From: Pseudomonas sp. UBA4617
Lineage (GTDB): Bacteria; Pseudomonadota; Gammaproteobacteria; Pseudomonadales; Pseudomonadaceae
NCBI RefSeq assembly: GCF_002386445.1
Contig: NZ_DGIR01000040.1
Span: 1-28,727 of the forward strand
Length of the DNA stretch: 28,727 nucleotides
Reading direction: 5' to 3'
Shown here in pieces: positions 7,967 through 19,900 of this stretch. Made by a program: the position numbers and the translations under genes. Numbering within the stretch: the first letter of the stretch is position 1; each line of letters opens with the position of its first letter. Under the pieces are notes generated by a model that was not told the DNA's origin, did not search any database, and was given only the letters and a program-made list of their open reading frames with translations.

Positions 7967-10900
7967 ATGACGGACGCCTTCGAACTCCCGCTCTCGCTGG
8001 CCCAGGCCCTGGCCCAACGCGCTGCACAGACCCCAGACCGGATCGCCTTGCGCTTTCTGGCCGACGCTCCCGACGAGCAGGTTGTGCTCAGCTACCGTGA
8101 ACTGGACCAGCGCGCGCGCACCATCGCCGCTGCGTTGCAGGCGCGGGTCGGTTTCGCTGAGCGTGCGGTGCTGTTGTTCCCCAGCGGGCCGGACTACGTG
8201 GCGGCATTCTTCGGCTGCCTGTATGCGGGCGTGATCGCGGTGCCTGCCTACCCGCCGGAGTCGGCGCGCCAGCACCACCAGCAACGCCTGCTGTCGATCA
8301 TCGAAGACGCCGAACCGCGCCTGCTGCTGACCGTGGCGGCGCTGCAAGGCAGCCTGCAGGGACTGGAGGCGCTGAGCAGGGCAGACGCCCCTGCACTGCT
8401 GGCGGTCGACGGCCTCGACCCGGCGCTGGCTGCGAACTGGCGCGAGCCAACCCTGAAGGGGGATGACATTGCCTTCTTGCAGTACACCTCCGGCTCCACC
8501 GCGCTGCCCAAGGGCGTGCAGGTCAGCCATGGCAACCTGGTCGCCAATGAGCAGCTGATCCGCCGCGGTTTCGGCATCGATCTCAACCCCGACGATGTGA
8601 TCGTCAGCTGGCTGCCGCTGTACCACGACATGGGCCTGATCGGTGGCCTGCTGCAGCCGATCTTCAGCGGTGTGCCCTGTGTGCTGATGTCGCCGGGCTA
8701 CTTCCTGGCCCGGCCGCTACGCTGGTTGCAGGCCATCAGCGACTATGGCGGTACCATCAGCGGTGGCCCGGACTTTGCCTACCGCCTGTGCAGCGAGCGG
8801 GTCAGCACGGCCGCCCTGGCCGGGCTCGACCTGAGCCGCTGGCGCGTGGCCTATTCCGGCTCCGAACCGATTCGCCAGGACAGCCTGGCCACCTTCGCCG
8901 ACAAGTTCCGCGCCTGCGGCTTCGACCCGCAGAGCTTCTTCGCCAGCTACGGCCTGGCCGAAGCGACCCTGTTCGTCAGCGGTAGCCGCCGTGGCCAGGG
9001 TATCGCCGCACTGGAACTGGACGCCGAGGCCTTTGCCGCCAACCGCGCCGAGCCGGGCCAGGGCAGCGTGCTGATGAGCTGCGGTTACCCGCAGCCGGGG
9101 CATGCGCTGCGTATTGTCGACCCGCAACGCCTGCAGCTGTTGGAGGACAACCAGGTCGGCGAGATCTGGGCCAGCGGCCCGAGCATCGCCCGGGGCTACT
9201 GGCGCAACCCGCAAGCCAGTGCCCGCACGTTTGTCGAAATGGACGGGCAGACCTGGCTGCGGACCGGCGACCTGGGTTTCCTGCGTGACGGCGAAGTGTT
9301 CGTCAGCGGGCGCCTCAAAGACCTGTTGATCGTACGCGGGCAGAACCTGTACCCGCAGGACCTGGAAAAAACCCTCGAAGGCGAAATCGAGGTGCTGCGC
9401 AAAGGCCGGGTGGCAGTATTTGCCGTCGAGCACCAGGGCGAGGAAGGCATCGGCGTGGCAGTGGAAGTCAGCCGCAACGTGCAGAAGGCGGTCAAGCCCC
9501 GCGACCTGATCAACTCCCTGCGCCAGGTTGTCGCTGACGCCTGCCGCCAGGCCCCGGCGGTGGTCCTGCTGCTGAACCCTGGCGCGTTGCCCAAGACCTC
9601 CAGCGGCAAGTTGCAACGCTCGGCCTGCCGCTTGCGCATGATGGATGGCAGCCTGGATTGCTACGCCCGGTTCCCTGACGTCAACGCAACCGATGCCACG
9701 CCGGCCATTGCTGATGGGTTGCAGACGCGCATCGCCAGGGTATGGCGCGACGTCCTCAAGGTGGAGACGCTGGCAGCAGACGACCACTTCCTGCTGCTGG
9801 GTGGCAACTCCATCGCCGCCACCCAGGCCACCGCTCGCCTGGCCGATGAGCTGGGCATCACGCTCAACCTGGCCACGTTGTTCGAGGCGCCCGTGCTGGC
9901 TGACTACAGCCAGGCAGTGGCAGCCCTGCTCGCAGTCGACGGCGCCCAAGCCACTGCCATCGCCCCGCTGGAGCGTGGCCGGGCACTGCCCCAGTCGCTG
10001 GCGCAGAACCGCTTGTGGCTACTGTGGCAACTGCAGCCGCAAGCGGCGGCCTACAACATTCCGGCTGGCCTGCACCTGCGTGGCGAGCTGGATCAACATG
10101 CCCTGGAAGCGGCGTTCCAGGCGCTGGTGCAGCGCCATGAGTCACTGCGCACCGTGTTCAGCGAAGAAAATGGCCAGGCCTTGCAACGCATCCTGCCGTC
10201 ATCGCCATTTCAGCTGCGCCGCCTGGTCCTGGAAGGCCAGGCACCCGAACAGGTCGCCAGCCAGCGCGAGGCGGAAGCCTGCCAGCCGTTCGACCTGACC
10301 CAGGGGCCGCTGCTGCGGGTGACCCTGGCGCGCCTGGGCGATGAAGACCATCAATTGTGGGTGACCCTTCACCACATCGTCGCTGATGGCTGGTCACTGA
10401 ATATTCTGCTGGATGAATTCGCCAGGTTGTACGCTGCCCGCTGTCAGGGCCTGGAGGCCAGCCTGGCGCCGCTGCCCCTGGGTTACGCCGATTACGGTAG
10501 TTGGCAGCGGCAGTGGCTGGCTGCAGGCGAGGCCGAGCGTCAGCTGCGCTACTGGCAGACGCGCCTGGGCGATGAAACACCAGTGCTCGACTTGTGCACC
10601 GACCAGCCGCGCGCCAGCCAACGCGACCACCGGGCTGCCCGGTTGCAAGTGAAGGTGCCGGCCGGCCTCGCCGAGGCACTCAAGGGCCTGGCGCGCGAGC
10701 AGCAAGCCAGCCTGTTCATGGTCTTGCTGGCTGGCTGGCAGGCGCTGCTGTACCGCTACAGCGGTCAGGCCGACATCCGGGTCGGCGTGCCGAACGCCAA
10801 CCGCCCGCGCCTGGAGACCCAGGGCATGGTCGGCTTCTTCATCAATACCCAGGTGATGCGCGCGCAACTCGATGGCCGCCTGCCGTTCAGCCAGTTGCTG

Positions 10901-13900
10901 GCCCAGGTGCGCCAAGCCACCCTGGAAGCCCAGGCCAACCAGGACTTGCCGTTCGAGCAACTGGTCGAAGCCTTGCCCGAGGCACGCGAGCAAGGCCTGT
11001 TCCAGGTAATGTTCAACCACCAGCAGCGTGACCTGTCGGCCCTGCGCCGCCTGCCGGGCCTGCTGGCCGAGGAGTTGCCGTGGCACAGCCGCGAGGCCAA
11101 GTTCGATTTGCAATTGCACAGTGAGGAGGACCACCAGGGCCGCCTGAGCCTGGCCTTCGACTACGCCGTCGGGCTGTTCGAAGCCGGCACCATCAAACGC
11201 CTGGCCGGGCACCTGCTGGCCCTGCTGGAACAGGTGTGTGCTGCGCCGCAGCGGGCCCTGGGCGAGGTGCCGTTGCTCGACGAGCCCGGCCGCATGCAAC
11301 TGCTGGGTTGGGGCCAGGCACCGGCCCTGGCACCGCAATGCCTGCTGCTCGAACAGCTCAATGAACAGGCGCGCAACACCCCGCAGCGCACCGCGCTGGT
11401 CTGGGAGGGGGGCAACCTGGACTATGCCGGGCTGCACCAGCAAGCCAACCGCCTGGCCCATTACCTGCGCGACAAGGGTGTCGGCCCTGATACCTGTGTG
11501 GCCATCGCCCTCGAGCGCTCGCCGCAATTGTTGGTCGGCCTGCTGGCGATTCTCAAGGCCGGCGGTGCCTATGTGCCACTGGACGTCGATTATCCCGCCG
11601 AGCGCCTGGCCTATATGCTTGACGACTGCGGCGCCCGCCTGCTGCTGAGCCACAGCGGCCTGCTGGGCAAGCTGCCGCAGGTCGACGGGGTCAGCGCCAT
11701 CGCCCTCGACCAGCTGCACCTGGACAGCTGGCCCAGCCATGCGCCAAGGCTGCATCTGCACGGCGACAACCTGGCATACGTGATCTACACCTCCGGTTCC
11801 ACCGGCCGACCCAAGGGCGTCGGCAACACCCACGCGGCGTTGGCCGAACGCCTGCAGTGGATGCAGGACACTTATGCGCTGAACGCCAGCGACGTGCTGA
11901 TGCAGAAGGCGCCGGTCAGCTTCGATGTTTCGGTGTGGGAATGCTTCTGGCCCCTGATCACAGGCTGCAAGCTGGTGCTCGCCGGCCCCGGCGAGCACCG
12001 TGACCCCCAGCGCATCGCCGCGTTGGTGCAGGCGCATGGCGTGACCACGCTGCATTTCGTGCCGCCTCTGCTGCAGGCCTTCATCCAGGAACCGCTGGCG
12101 CAGGCCTGTACCAGCTTGCGCCGGGTTTTTTCCGGGGGCGAGGCGCTGCCTGCGGCATTGCGTGACCGTGTGCTGCAGGTGCTGCCGCAGGCGCAGTTGC
12201 ACAACCGTTACGGCCCGACCGAAACCGCCATCAACGTCACCCATTGGCACTGCCAGGCGACGGATGGCGAGCGTTCGCCGATCGGCCGCCCGTTGGCCAA
12301 TGTGCTGTGCCGGGTGCTGGACGACGAACTTGAGCTCACTGCCCCCGGTGTTCCGGGCGAGCTGTACCTTGGCGGCGCCGGCCTGGCACGTGGCTACCTG
12401 GGCCGCCCGGGCCTTACCGCCGAGCGCTTCGTGCCCCGGGTCGATGGCCATGGCGAACGCCTGTATCGCAGTGGCGACCGTGCCCGCTGGCAGGTACAGA
12501 GCGAGGCCCTGGAGTACCTGGGCCGCCTCGACCAACAGGTCAAGGTGCGTGGCTTCCGTGTCGAGCCCGAGGAGGTCCAGGCCTGCCTGCTGGCGCAAGC
12601 GGGTGTCGAACAGGCGCTGGTGCTGGTGCACCAGGATGCCGTCGGCGCACAGCTGGTCGGCTACTACTGCGGCAGCGCCCAGCCAGCCGAGTTGCTGGCG
12701 GTGCTGGCCGAGCAGTTGCCGGCCTATATGGTGCCGGCACAACTCGTGCCGCTGGCACACATGCCGCTGGGCCCCAGCGGCAAGGTCGAGCGCAAGGCGC
12801 TGCCGGCCCCGGTGTGGCAGCAGCGTGAGTACGTCGCGCCACACAGCGCATTGCAGCAACAGGTCGCGGCGATCTGGCGCGAGGTGCTGAACCTGCCGCG
12901 GATCGGCCTGCAGGACGACTTCTTCGCCCTCGGCGGCCACTCGCTGCTGGCCACCCAGATCGTTTCGCGCACGCGCCAGGCCTGCGATGTCGAGCTGCCG
13001 CTCAAGACCCTGTTCGATGCCAGTGAACTGGGCGCCTTCTGTGCCGAGATCACGCGTATCCGCGCCGCCGGCGAGCGCAACCTGCAAGGCGAGATCGCCC
13101 GCGTCGACCGTCGCCAGGCAGTGCCGCTGTCGTACTCGCAGCAGCGCATGTGGTTCCTCTGGCAGATGGCGCCGGACAGCCCGGCGTACAACGTCGGTGG
13201 CATGGCACGCCTGCGCGGTACCCTGCACGTGGAAGCCTTCGAGCGTGCGCTGCAGGCGCTGGTGGTGCGTCACGAAACCCTGCGTACCACCTTCCCCAGC
13301 ATTGACGGCGTGCCGTACCAGTGCGTGGCGCAAGATGGCAGCCTGCACCTGGACTGGCAGGACTTCAGTGCAATGCCTGCCGAAGCCCGCCAGCTACGCC
13401 TGCAGCAACTGGCCGACGACCAGGCGCACCAGCCCTTCGACCTGGAGCGCGGCCCGCTGCTGCGCGCCTGCCTGGTCAAGGCCGAAGAACGCGAGCATTT
13501 CTTCGTGCTGACCCTGCACCACATCGTCACCGAGGGCTGGGCCATGGACATCTTTGCCCGCGAGCTGGGTGAGCTGTACGAGGCGTTCGTCGATGACCGC
13601 GAATCGCCACTGCCGCCGCTGCCGGTGCAGTACCTGGACTACAGCCTGTGGCAACGGCAATGGCTGGAAAGCGGCGAGGGCGCGCGTCAGCTGGCCTACT
13701 GGCAGGCACGCCTGGGCGATGAGCACCCGGTACTCGCGCTGCCCGCCGACCGTCCACGCCCGCCGGTGCAAAGCCACCGTGGCGAGCTGTACCGCTTCGA
13801 ACTGGACCCGGCGCTGGTCGCCCGTGTACATGCCTTCAACCGCCAGCGCGGTCTGACCCTGTTCATGACCATGACCGCCACCCTGGCCGCCTTGCTGCAC

Positions 13901-16900
13901 CGCTACAGTGGCCAGCACGACCTGCGCATCGGCGCGCCGGTGGCCAACCGCATTCGCCCGGAAAGCGAAGGCCTGATCGGTGCCTTCCTCAACACCCAGG
14001 TGCTGCGCTGCGAGGTGGACGGGCAGATGACTGCCCATGCCTTGCTGGAGCAGGTACGCCTGGCGGCGATCGAAGCCCAGTCGCACCAGGACCTGCCGTT
14101 CGAACAACTGGTGGAGGCCTTGCAGCCACCCCGCAGCAGCGCCTACAACCCGCTGTTCCAGGTAATGTGCAACGTACAGCGCTGGGCTTTCCAGCAAAGC
14201 CGCACGCTGGCCGGCATGCAGGTGGATTACCTGGTCAACGATGCCAGCGCCACCAAGTTCGACCTGTACCTGGAGGTGACTGACCTTGACGGTCGCCTGG
14301 GCTGCTGCCTGACGTACAGCCGCGACCTGTTCGACGAGCCGCGCATCGCCCGCATGGCCGAGCACTGGCAGCAGCTGCTGGTCGGCCTGCTGCACGACCC
14401 ACAGCAGCGCCTGTGCGAGCTGCCGATGCTGGGCAGCGCCGAACAGCAGGTGCTGGCGGGCCAGTTGCACGGCGAGCACGCGCCCGGCCTCGACCAGACC
14501 TTGCATGGCCTGTTCGCCGCCCAGGCGGCGCGTACCCCCCACGCCGTTGCGCTGACTTTTGCCGGCCAGCACATCACCTATGCCGAGCTCGACCAGCAAG
14601 CCAACCGCCTGGCCCGCGCCCTGCGCGAGCGCGGGGTCGGCCCGCAGGTGCGCGTGGGCCTGGCGCTGGAGCGCTCGTTGCACATGGTGGTCGGCTTGCT
14701 GGCCATCCTCAAGGCTGGTGGCGCCTACGTGCCGCTCGACCCGGAGTACCCGCTCGACCGCCTGCGCTACATGATCGAAGACAGCCGCATCGGCCTGTTG
14801 CTGAGCCAGCGCGCGCTGCTGCAAAGCCTCGGCGAGCTGCCCGCAGGAGTCGCGTGCTGGAGCCTGGAAGACGACACTGCCAGTCTGTCGGCCTACAGCG
14901 ATGCGCCGCTGGACAACCGTAACCTGGCGCAGCACCAGGCCTACCTGATCTATACCTCGGGCTCCACCGGCAAGCCCAAGGGGGTAATTGTCAGCCACGG
15001 CGAATTCGCCATGCACTGCCAGGCGGTGATCTCGGCATTTTGCATGCGCAGTGACGACTGCGAGCTGCACTTCTACTCGATCAACTTCGATGCTGCCAGC
15101 GAGCGCCTGTGGGTGCCGCTGCTGTGCGGCGCCCGTGTGGTGCTGCGCGCCCAGGGGCAGTGGGGGGCAGAAGACATCTGCCAGCTGGTGCGCGAGCAAC
15201 AGGTCAGTATCCTCGGCTTCACGCCCAGCTATGGCAGCCAGTTGGCGCAGTACCTGGCCGGGCAGGGCGAACAGTTGCCGGTGCGCCTGGTGATCACCGG
15301 TGGCGAAGCGTTGACCGGCGAGCAAATGCAGCGTATTCGCCAGGCCTTCGCGCCGCAGCAGCTGTTCAACGCCTACGGCCCGACCGAAACCGTGGTCATG
15401 CCGCTGGCCTGCCTGGCACCGGAATCGCTGCCGGCGGACCTCGGCAGCGTGCCGATCGGCCATGTGGTCGGCAGCCGCACGGCCTACATCCTCGACGAAA
15501 ACCTTGCCCTGTTGCCGCAAGGTGGCATCGGTGAACTGTATGTCGGCGGTGCCGGCCTGGCCCAGGGTTACCACGACCGCCCGGGGCTCAGTGCCGAGCG
15601 CTTCGTCGCCGACCCGTTCGGTGCCGCGGGCGGGCGCCTGTACCGCACCGGTGACCTGGTGCGCCTGGGCAGCGATGGCCTGGTCGAGTACATCGGCCGT
15701 GCCGACCAGCAGGTGAAGATTCGCGGCTTCCGCATCGAACTCGGGGAAATCGAAAGCCGCCTGCAGGCGCATGCCGACGTCGACGAAGCCGTGGTGCTGG
15801 CACTCGACTTGCCGGGTGGCAAGCAACTGGTCGGTTACCTGGTCTGCCGGCAGGCGGCGGCCGACAGCGCCGCCCAGAGCCGGCTGCGTGACGCGGTGAA
15901 GGCCGATGCCCGACGGCAGCTGCCGGACTACATGGTGCCTGCGCACCTGGTCCTGCTCGACAGCCTGCCGCTGATGGGCAACGGCAAACTCGACCGCCGC
16001 GCGCTGCCGCTGCCGGACCTGGAGCAGGCCCGCCAGCACTACCAGGCCCCTGGCAATGCAGTTGAGGCGCAACTGGCGCAGGTCTGGTGCGACGTGCTGA
16101 ACCTTGCCCAGGTCGGTGTGCAGGACAACTTCTTCGAACTGGGCGGCGATTCGATCCTGTCGATCCAGGTGGTCAGCCGGGCCCGCCAGGGCGGCTTGCA
16201 ATTCACGCCGCGCGACCTGTTCCAGCACCAGACCATCCAGGCCCTGGCGGCTGTCGTACGCCACAGCGAAGCCACCAGCAGCATCGACCAGGGCCTGCGC
16301 CAGGGACAGGTCGGCCTGACCCCGATCCAGCACTGGTTCTTCGACACCGACCTGGCGCAGCCGCAGCACTGGAACCAGGCAGTGTTGCTGCAGGCCCACC
16401 AGGCGCTGGACGAAGCGGCACTGGAACAGGCACTCGCCGCGCTGGTGCGGCACCACGACAGCCTGCGCCTGCGCTTCAGCGAGGCCAACGGTCGCTGGCA
16501 GGCCGCTTACGCCCAGCCTGACGCCGGGCAATTGCTGTGGGGCGCGACGGTTGCCGACTTCGCCGATTGCCAGGCGCTGTACACCGACCTGCAACGCAGC
16601 CTCGACCTGCAGCAGGGGCCGCTGCTGCGCGCCCTGCTGGTGCGTGACGGCCAGGGCAGCCAGCGCCTGTTGCTGGCGATCCATCACCTGGTGGTGGATG
16701 GCGTGTCCTGGCGGGTGCTGCTGGAAGACCTGCAGGCGTTGTACCGTGGCCGAGCGCTGCCGGCCAAGACACACGCCGTGGGCGATTGGGCGGCACGCCT
16801 GGCCAGCTATGCCGGCAGCGATTCGCTGCGCGACGAGCTCGGCTGGTGGCAAAACCAGCTGGCAGAGGTGCGCCGCGAACTGCCCTGCGATCACCCGCAG

Positions 16901-19900
16901 GGCGACAACCTGCAGCGCCACGCCCGTACCCTGGCCATCAGCCTGGATGCGCAGCAGACCCGGCAATTGCTACAGCAGGCGCCAGCGGCGTATCACACCC
17001 AGGTCAACGACCTGCTGCTCACCGCGCTGGCGCGTACCTTGTGCCGCTGGAGCGGTGATGAGGCAGTGCTGGTGCAGCTGGAGGGCCATGGCCGCGACGG
17101 GCTGTTCGAAGACATGGACCTGACCCGCAGCGTCGGCTGGTTCACCAATGCCTACCCACTCAGCCTGCGCCCGCTGCCGGGCCAAGACGATACGGCGCGG
17201 GCCGCGTCGATCAAGTGCATCAAGGAGCAACTGCGCCAGGTGCCGCACAAAGGCCTGGGCTACGGCGTGCTGCGCTACCTGGCCGATACGGCGCTGCGCG
17301 AGCAGATGGCGGCCTTGCCGCAGGCGCGTATCACCTTCAACTACCTGGGCCAGTTCGACCAGCAGTTTGACAGCGCGGCGCTGTTCCAACCGCTGGACGT
17401 CCCTGCAGGCCAGGCCCACGCTGCCGATGCGCCGTTGCCCAACTGGTTGAGTGTCGATGGCCAGGTGTATGGCGGCGCCCTGCAATTGCGCTGGACGTTC
17501 AGCACCGAGCGCTATGACGAGCGCACCATCGCCAGCCTGGCCGAGGCCTACCGCCAGGAGCTGCTGGCGCTGATCGAGCATTGCCTGGCCGATGGCAACG
17601 GCAGCTTCACGCCGTCCGACTTCCCGCTGGCGCACCTGACCCAGGCGCAGATCGACGCCTTGCCGGTGCCGGCTGCGCAGATCGAGGATGTCTACCCGCT
17701 GACACCGATGCAGGAAGGCATGTTGTTGCACACCCTGCTAGAGCCGGGCACCGGCCTCTACTACATGCAGGACCGTTATCGCATCAACAGTGCCCTTGAT
17801 CCCGAGCGCTTCGCCCAGGCCTGGCAAGCCGTGGTGGCTCGGCACGAGGCGCTACGCGCATCGTTCAGCTGGAATACCGGTGAGGCGATGCTGCAGATCA
17901 TCCACAAACCCGGTAACACGCCGCTGGACTACCAGGACTGGCGCGACCTCGATGAGGATGCCCAGGAGCAGCGCCTGCAGGCCCTGCACAAGCAGGAGCG
18001 TGAGGCTGGCTTCGCCTTGCTCAGCGAAGCGCCTTTCCACCTGCGCCTGGTGCGGGTGGCCGACGAACGCTACTGGTTCATGATGAGCAACCACCACATT
18101 CTGATCGATGCCTGGTGCCGCTCGCTGTTGATGAACGACTTCTTCGAAATCTACCTCACCCTCGGTGAGGGCCGTCAGGCGCAACTGCCCGTGCCGCCAC
18201 GCTACCGCGACTACATCGGCTGGCTGCAACGCCAGGGCCTGGACGATGCCCGCGCCTGGTGGCAGGCCAGCCTGGCTGGCTTCGAACGCGCCACCGCCAT
18301 TCCCAGCGACCGCCCGCTACGCCACGAGCACGCCGGCAGCGGCATGGTCGTCGGCGACTGCTACACCCGCCTGGCGGTAGACGACGGCGTACGCCTGCGC
18401 GAACTGGCCCAGGCCCACCAGCTCACCGTCAATACATTTGCCCAGGCGGCCTGGGCGCTGGTGCTGGCGCGCTACAGCGGCGACCGCGACGTGGTGTTCG
18501 GCGTGACCGTGGCCGGGCGGCCGGTGAGCCTGCCGCAGATGCAGCGCACGGTCGGTCTGTTCATCAACAGCGTCGCCCTGCGCGTGCAGTTGCCGGCGGC
18601 CGGCCAGCGTTGCAGTGTGCGCCAGTGGCTGCAAGGCTTGCTGGAGCGCAACATGGAACTGCGCGAGTACGAATACCTGCCGCTGGTGGCGATCCAGGAA
18701 TGCAGCGAACTGCCCAAGGGCCAGCCCCTGTTCGACAGCCTGTTCGTGTTCGAGAACGCGCCGGTCGAAACCGCCGTGCTCGACCATGCCCAGCACCTGA
18801 ACGCCAGTTCCGACTCAGGCCGCACCCACACCAATTTCCCGTTGACGGCGGTGTGCTACCCGGGCGATGAGCTTGGCCTGCACCTGTCGTTCGACCAACG
18901 TTACTTCGACTACCCGACCGTCGAGCGCCTGCTGGCCGAATTCAAGCGCCTGCTGCTGGCGCTGGTGCAAGGCTTTGCCGGGGAGGTGAGTGCGCTGCCG
19001 CTGCTGGGCGCCGAGGAACAGCGCTTCCTGCTCGAGGACTGCAACCGCAGCACGCGGGCCTACCCGCTGGAGCAGAGCTACATCGCCCAGTTCGAGACGC
19101 AGGTCGCTGCGCACCCGCAACGTACCGTGGCGCGCTGCCTGGAGGCGACCTATGATTATGCCGGGTTGAACCTGGCGGCCAACCGCCTGGGCCATGCCTT
19201 GCTTGCGGCGGGCGTGCAGGTTGACCAGCCAGTGGCGCTGCTGGCCGAGCGCGGGCTGCCGTTGCTGGGCATGATCGTCGGCAGCTTCAAGGCCGGTGCC
19301 GGCTACCTGCCGTTGGACCCGGGCCTGCCGCCGGCGCGCCTGCAAAGCATCATCCAGCGCAGCCGAACCCCCGTGCTGGTGTGCAGCGCGGCCTGTGCCG
19401 GCCAGGGTAGGCAGTTGCTGGACACGCTGGAGGCGGCGGCACGCCCGCGCTTGCTGGTGTGGGAAGACATCCAGGCCAGCCCGGTGGCCAGCCATAACCC
19501 CGGTATTTACAGCGCGCCGGGCAACCTTGCCTACGTGATCTACACCTCAGGCTCCACCGGCCTGCCGAAAGGTGTAATGGTCGAGCAGCGTGGCATGCTC
19601 AACAACCAGCTGAGCAAGGTACCCTACCTGGCGCTCACTGAGCACGACGTGATCGCCCAGACCGCCTCGCAGAGCTTCGACATCTCGGTATGGCAATTCC
19701 TTGCCGCACCGCTGTTCGGCGCCCGGGTGGAGATCGTGCCGAACGCCATCGCCCACGACCCGCAAGCCCTGCTGGCGCATGTGCAAGCCACCGGCATCAG
19801 CGTGCTGGAAAGCGTGCCGTCGCTGATCCAGGGCATGCTGGCCAGCGACCACCAGGCCCTCGACGGCCTGCGCTGGATGCTGCCGACCGGCGAAGCCATG

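Noticed and set aside
10394..16966. Very long minus-strand open frames (984 and 1190 codons) opposite pvdL
   Set aside because: They are the antisense of a continuous, well-recognised NRPS in G+C-rich DNA; their composition is low-complexity Gln/Ala/Gly/Arg and no domain is seen.
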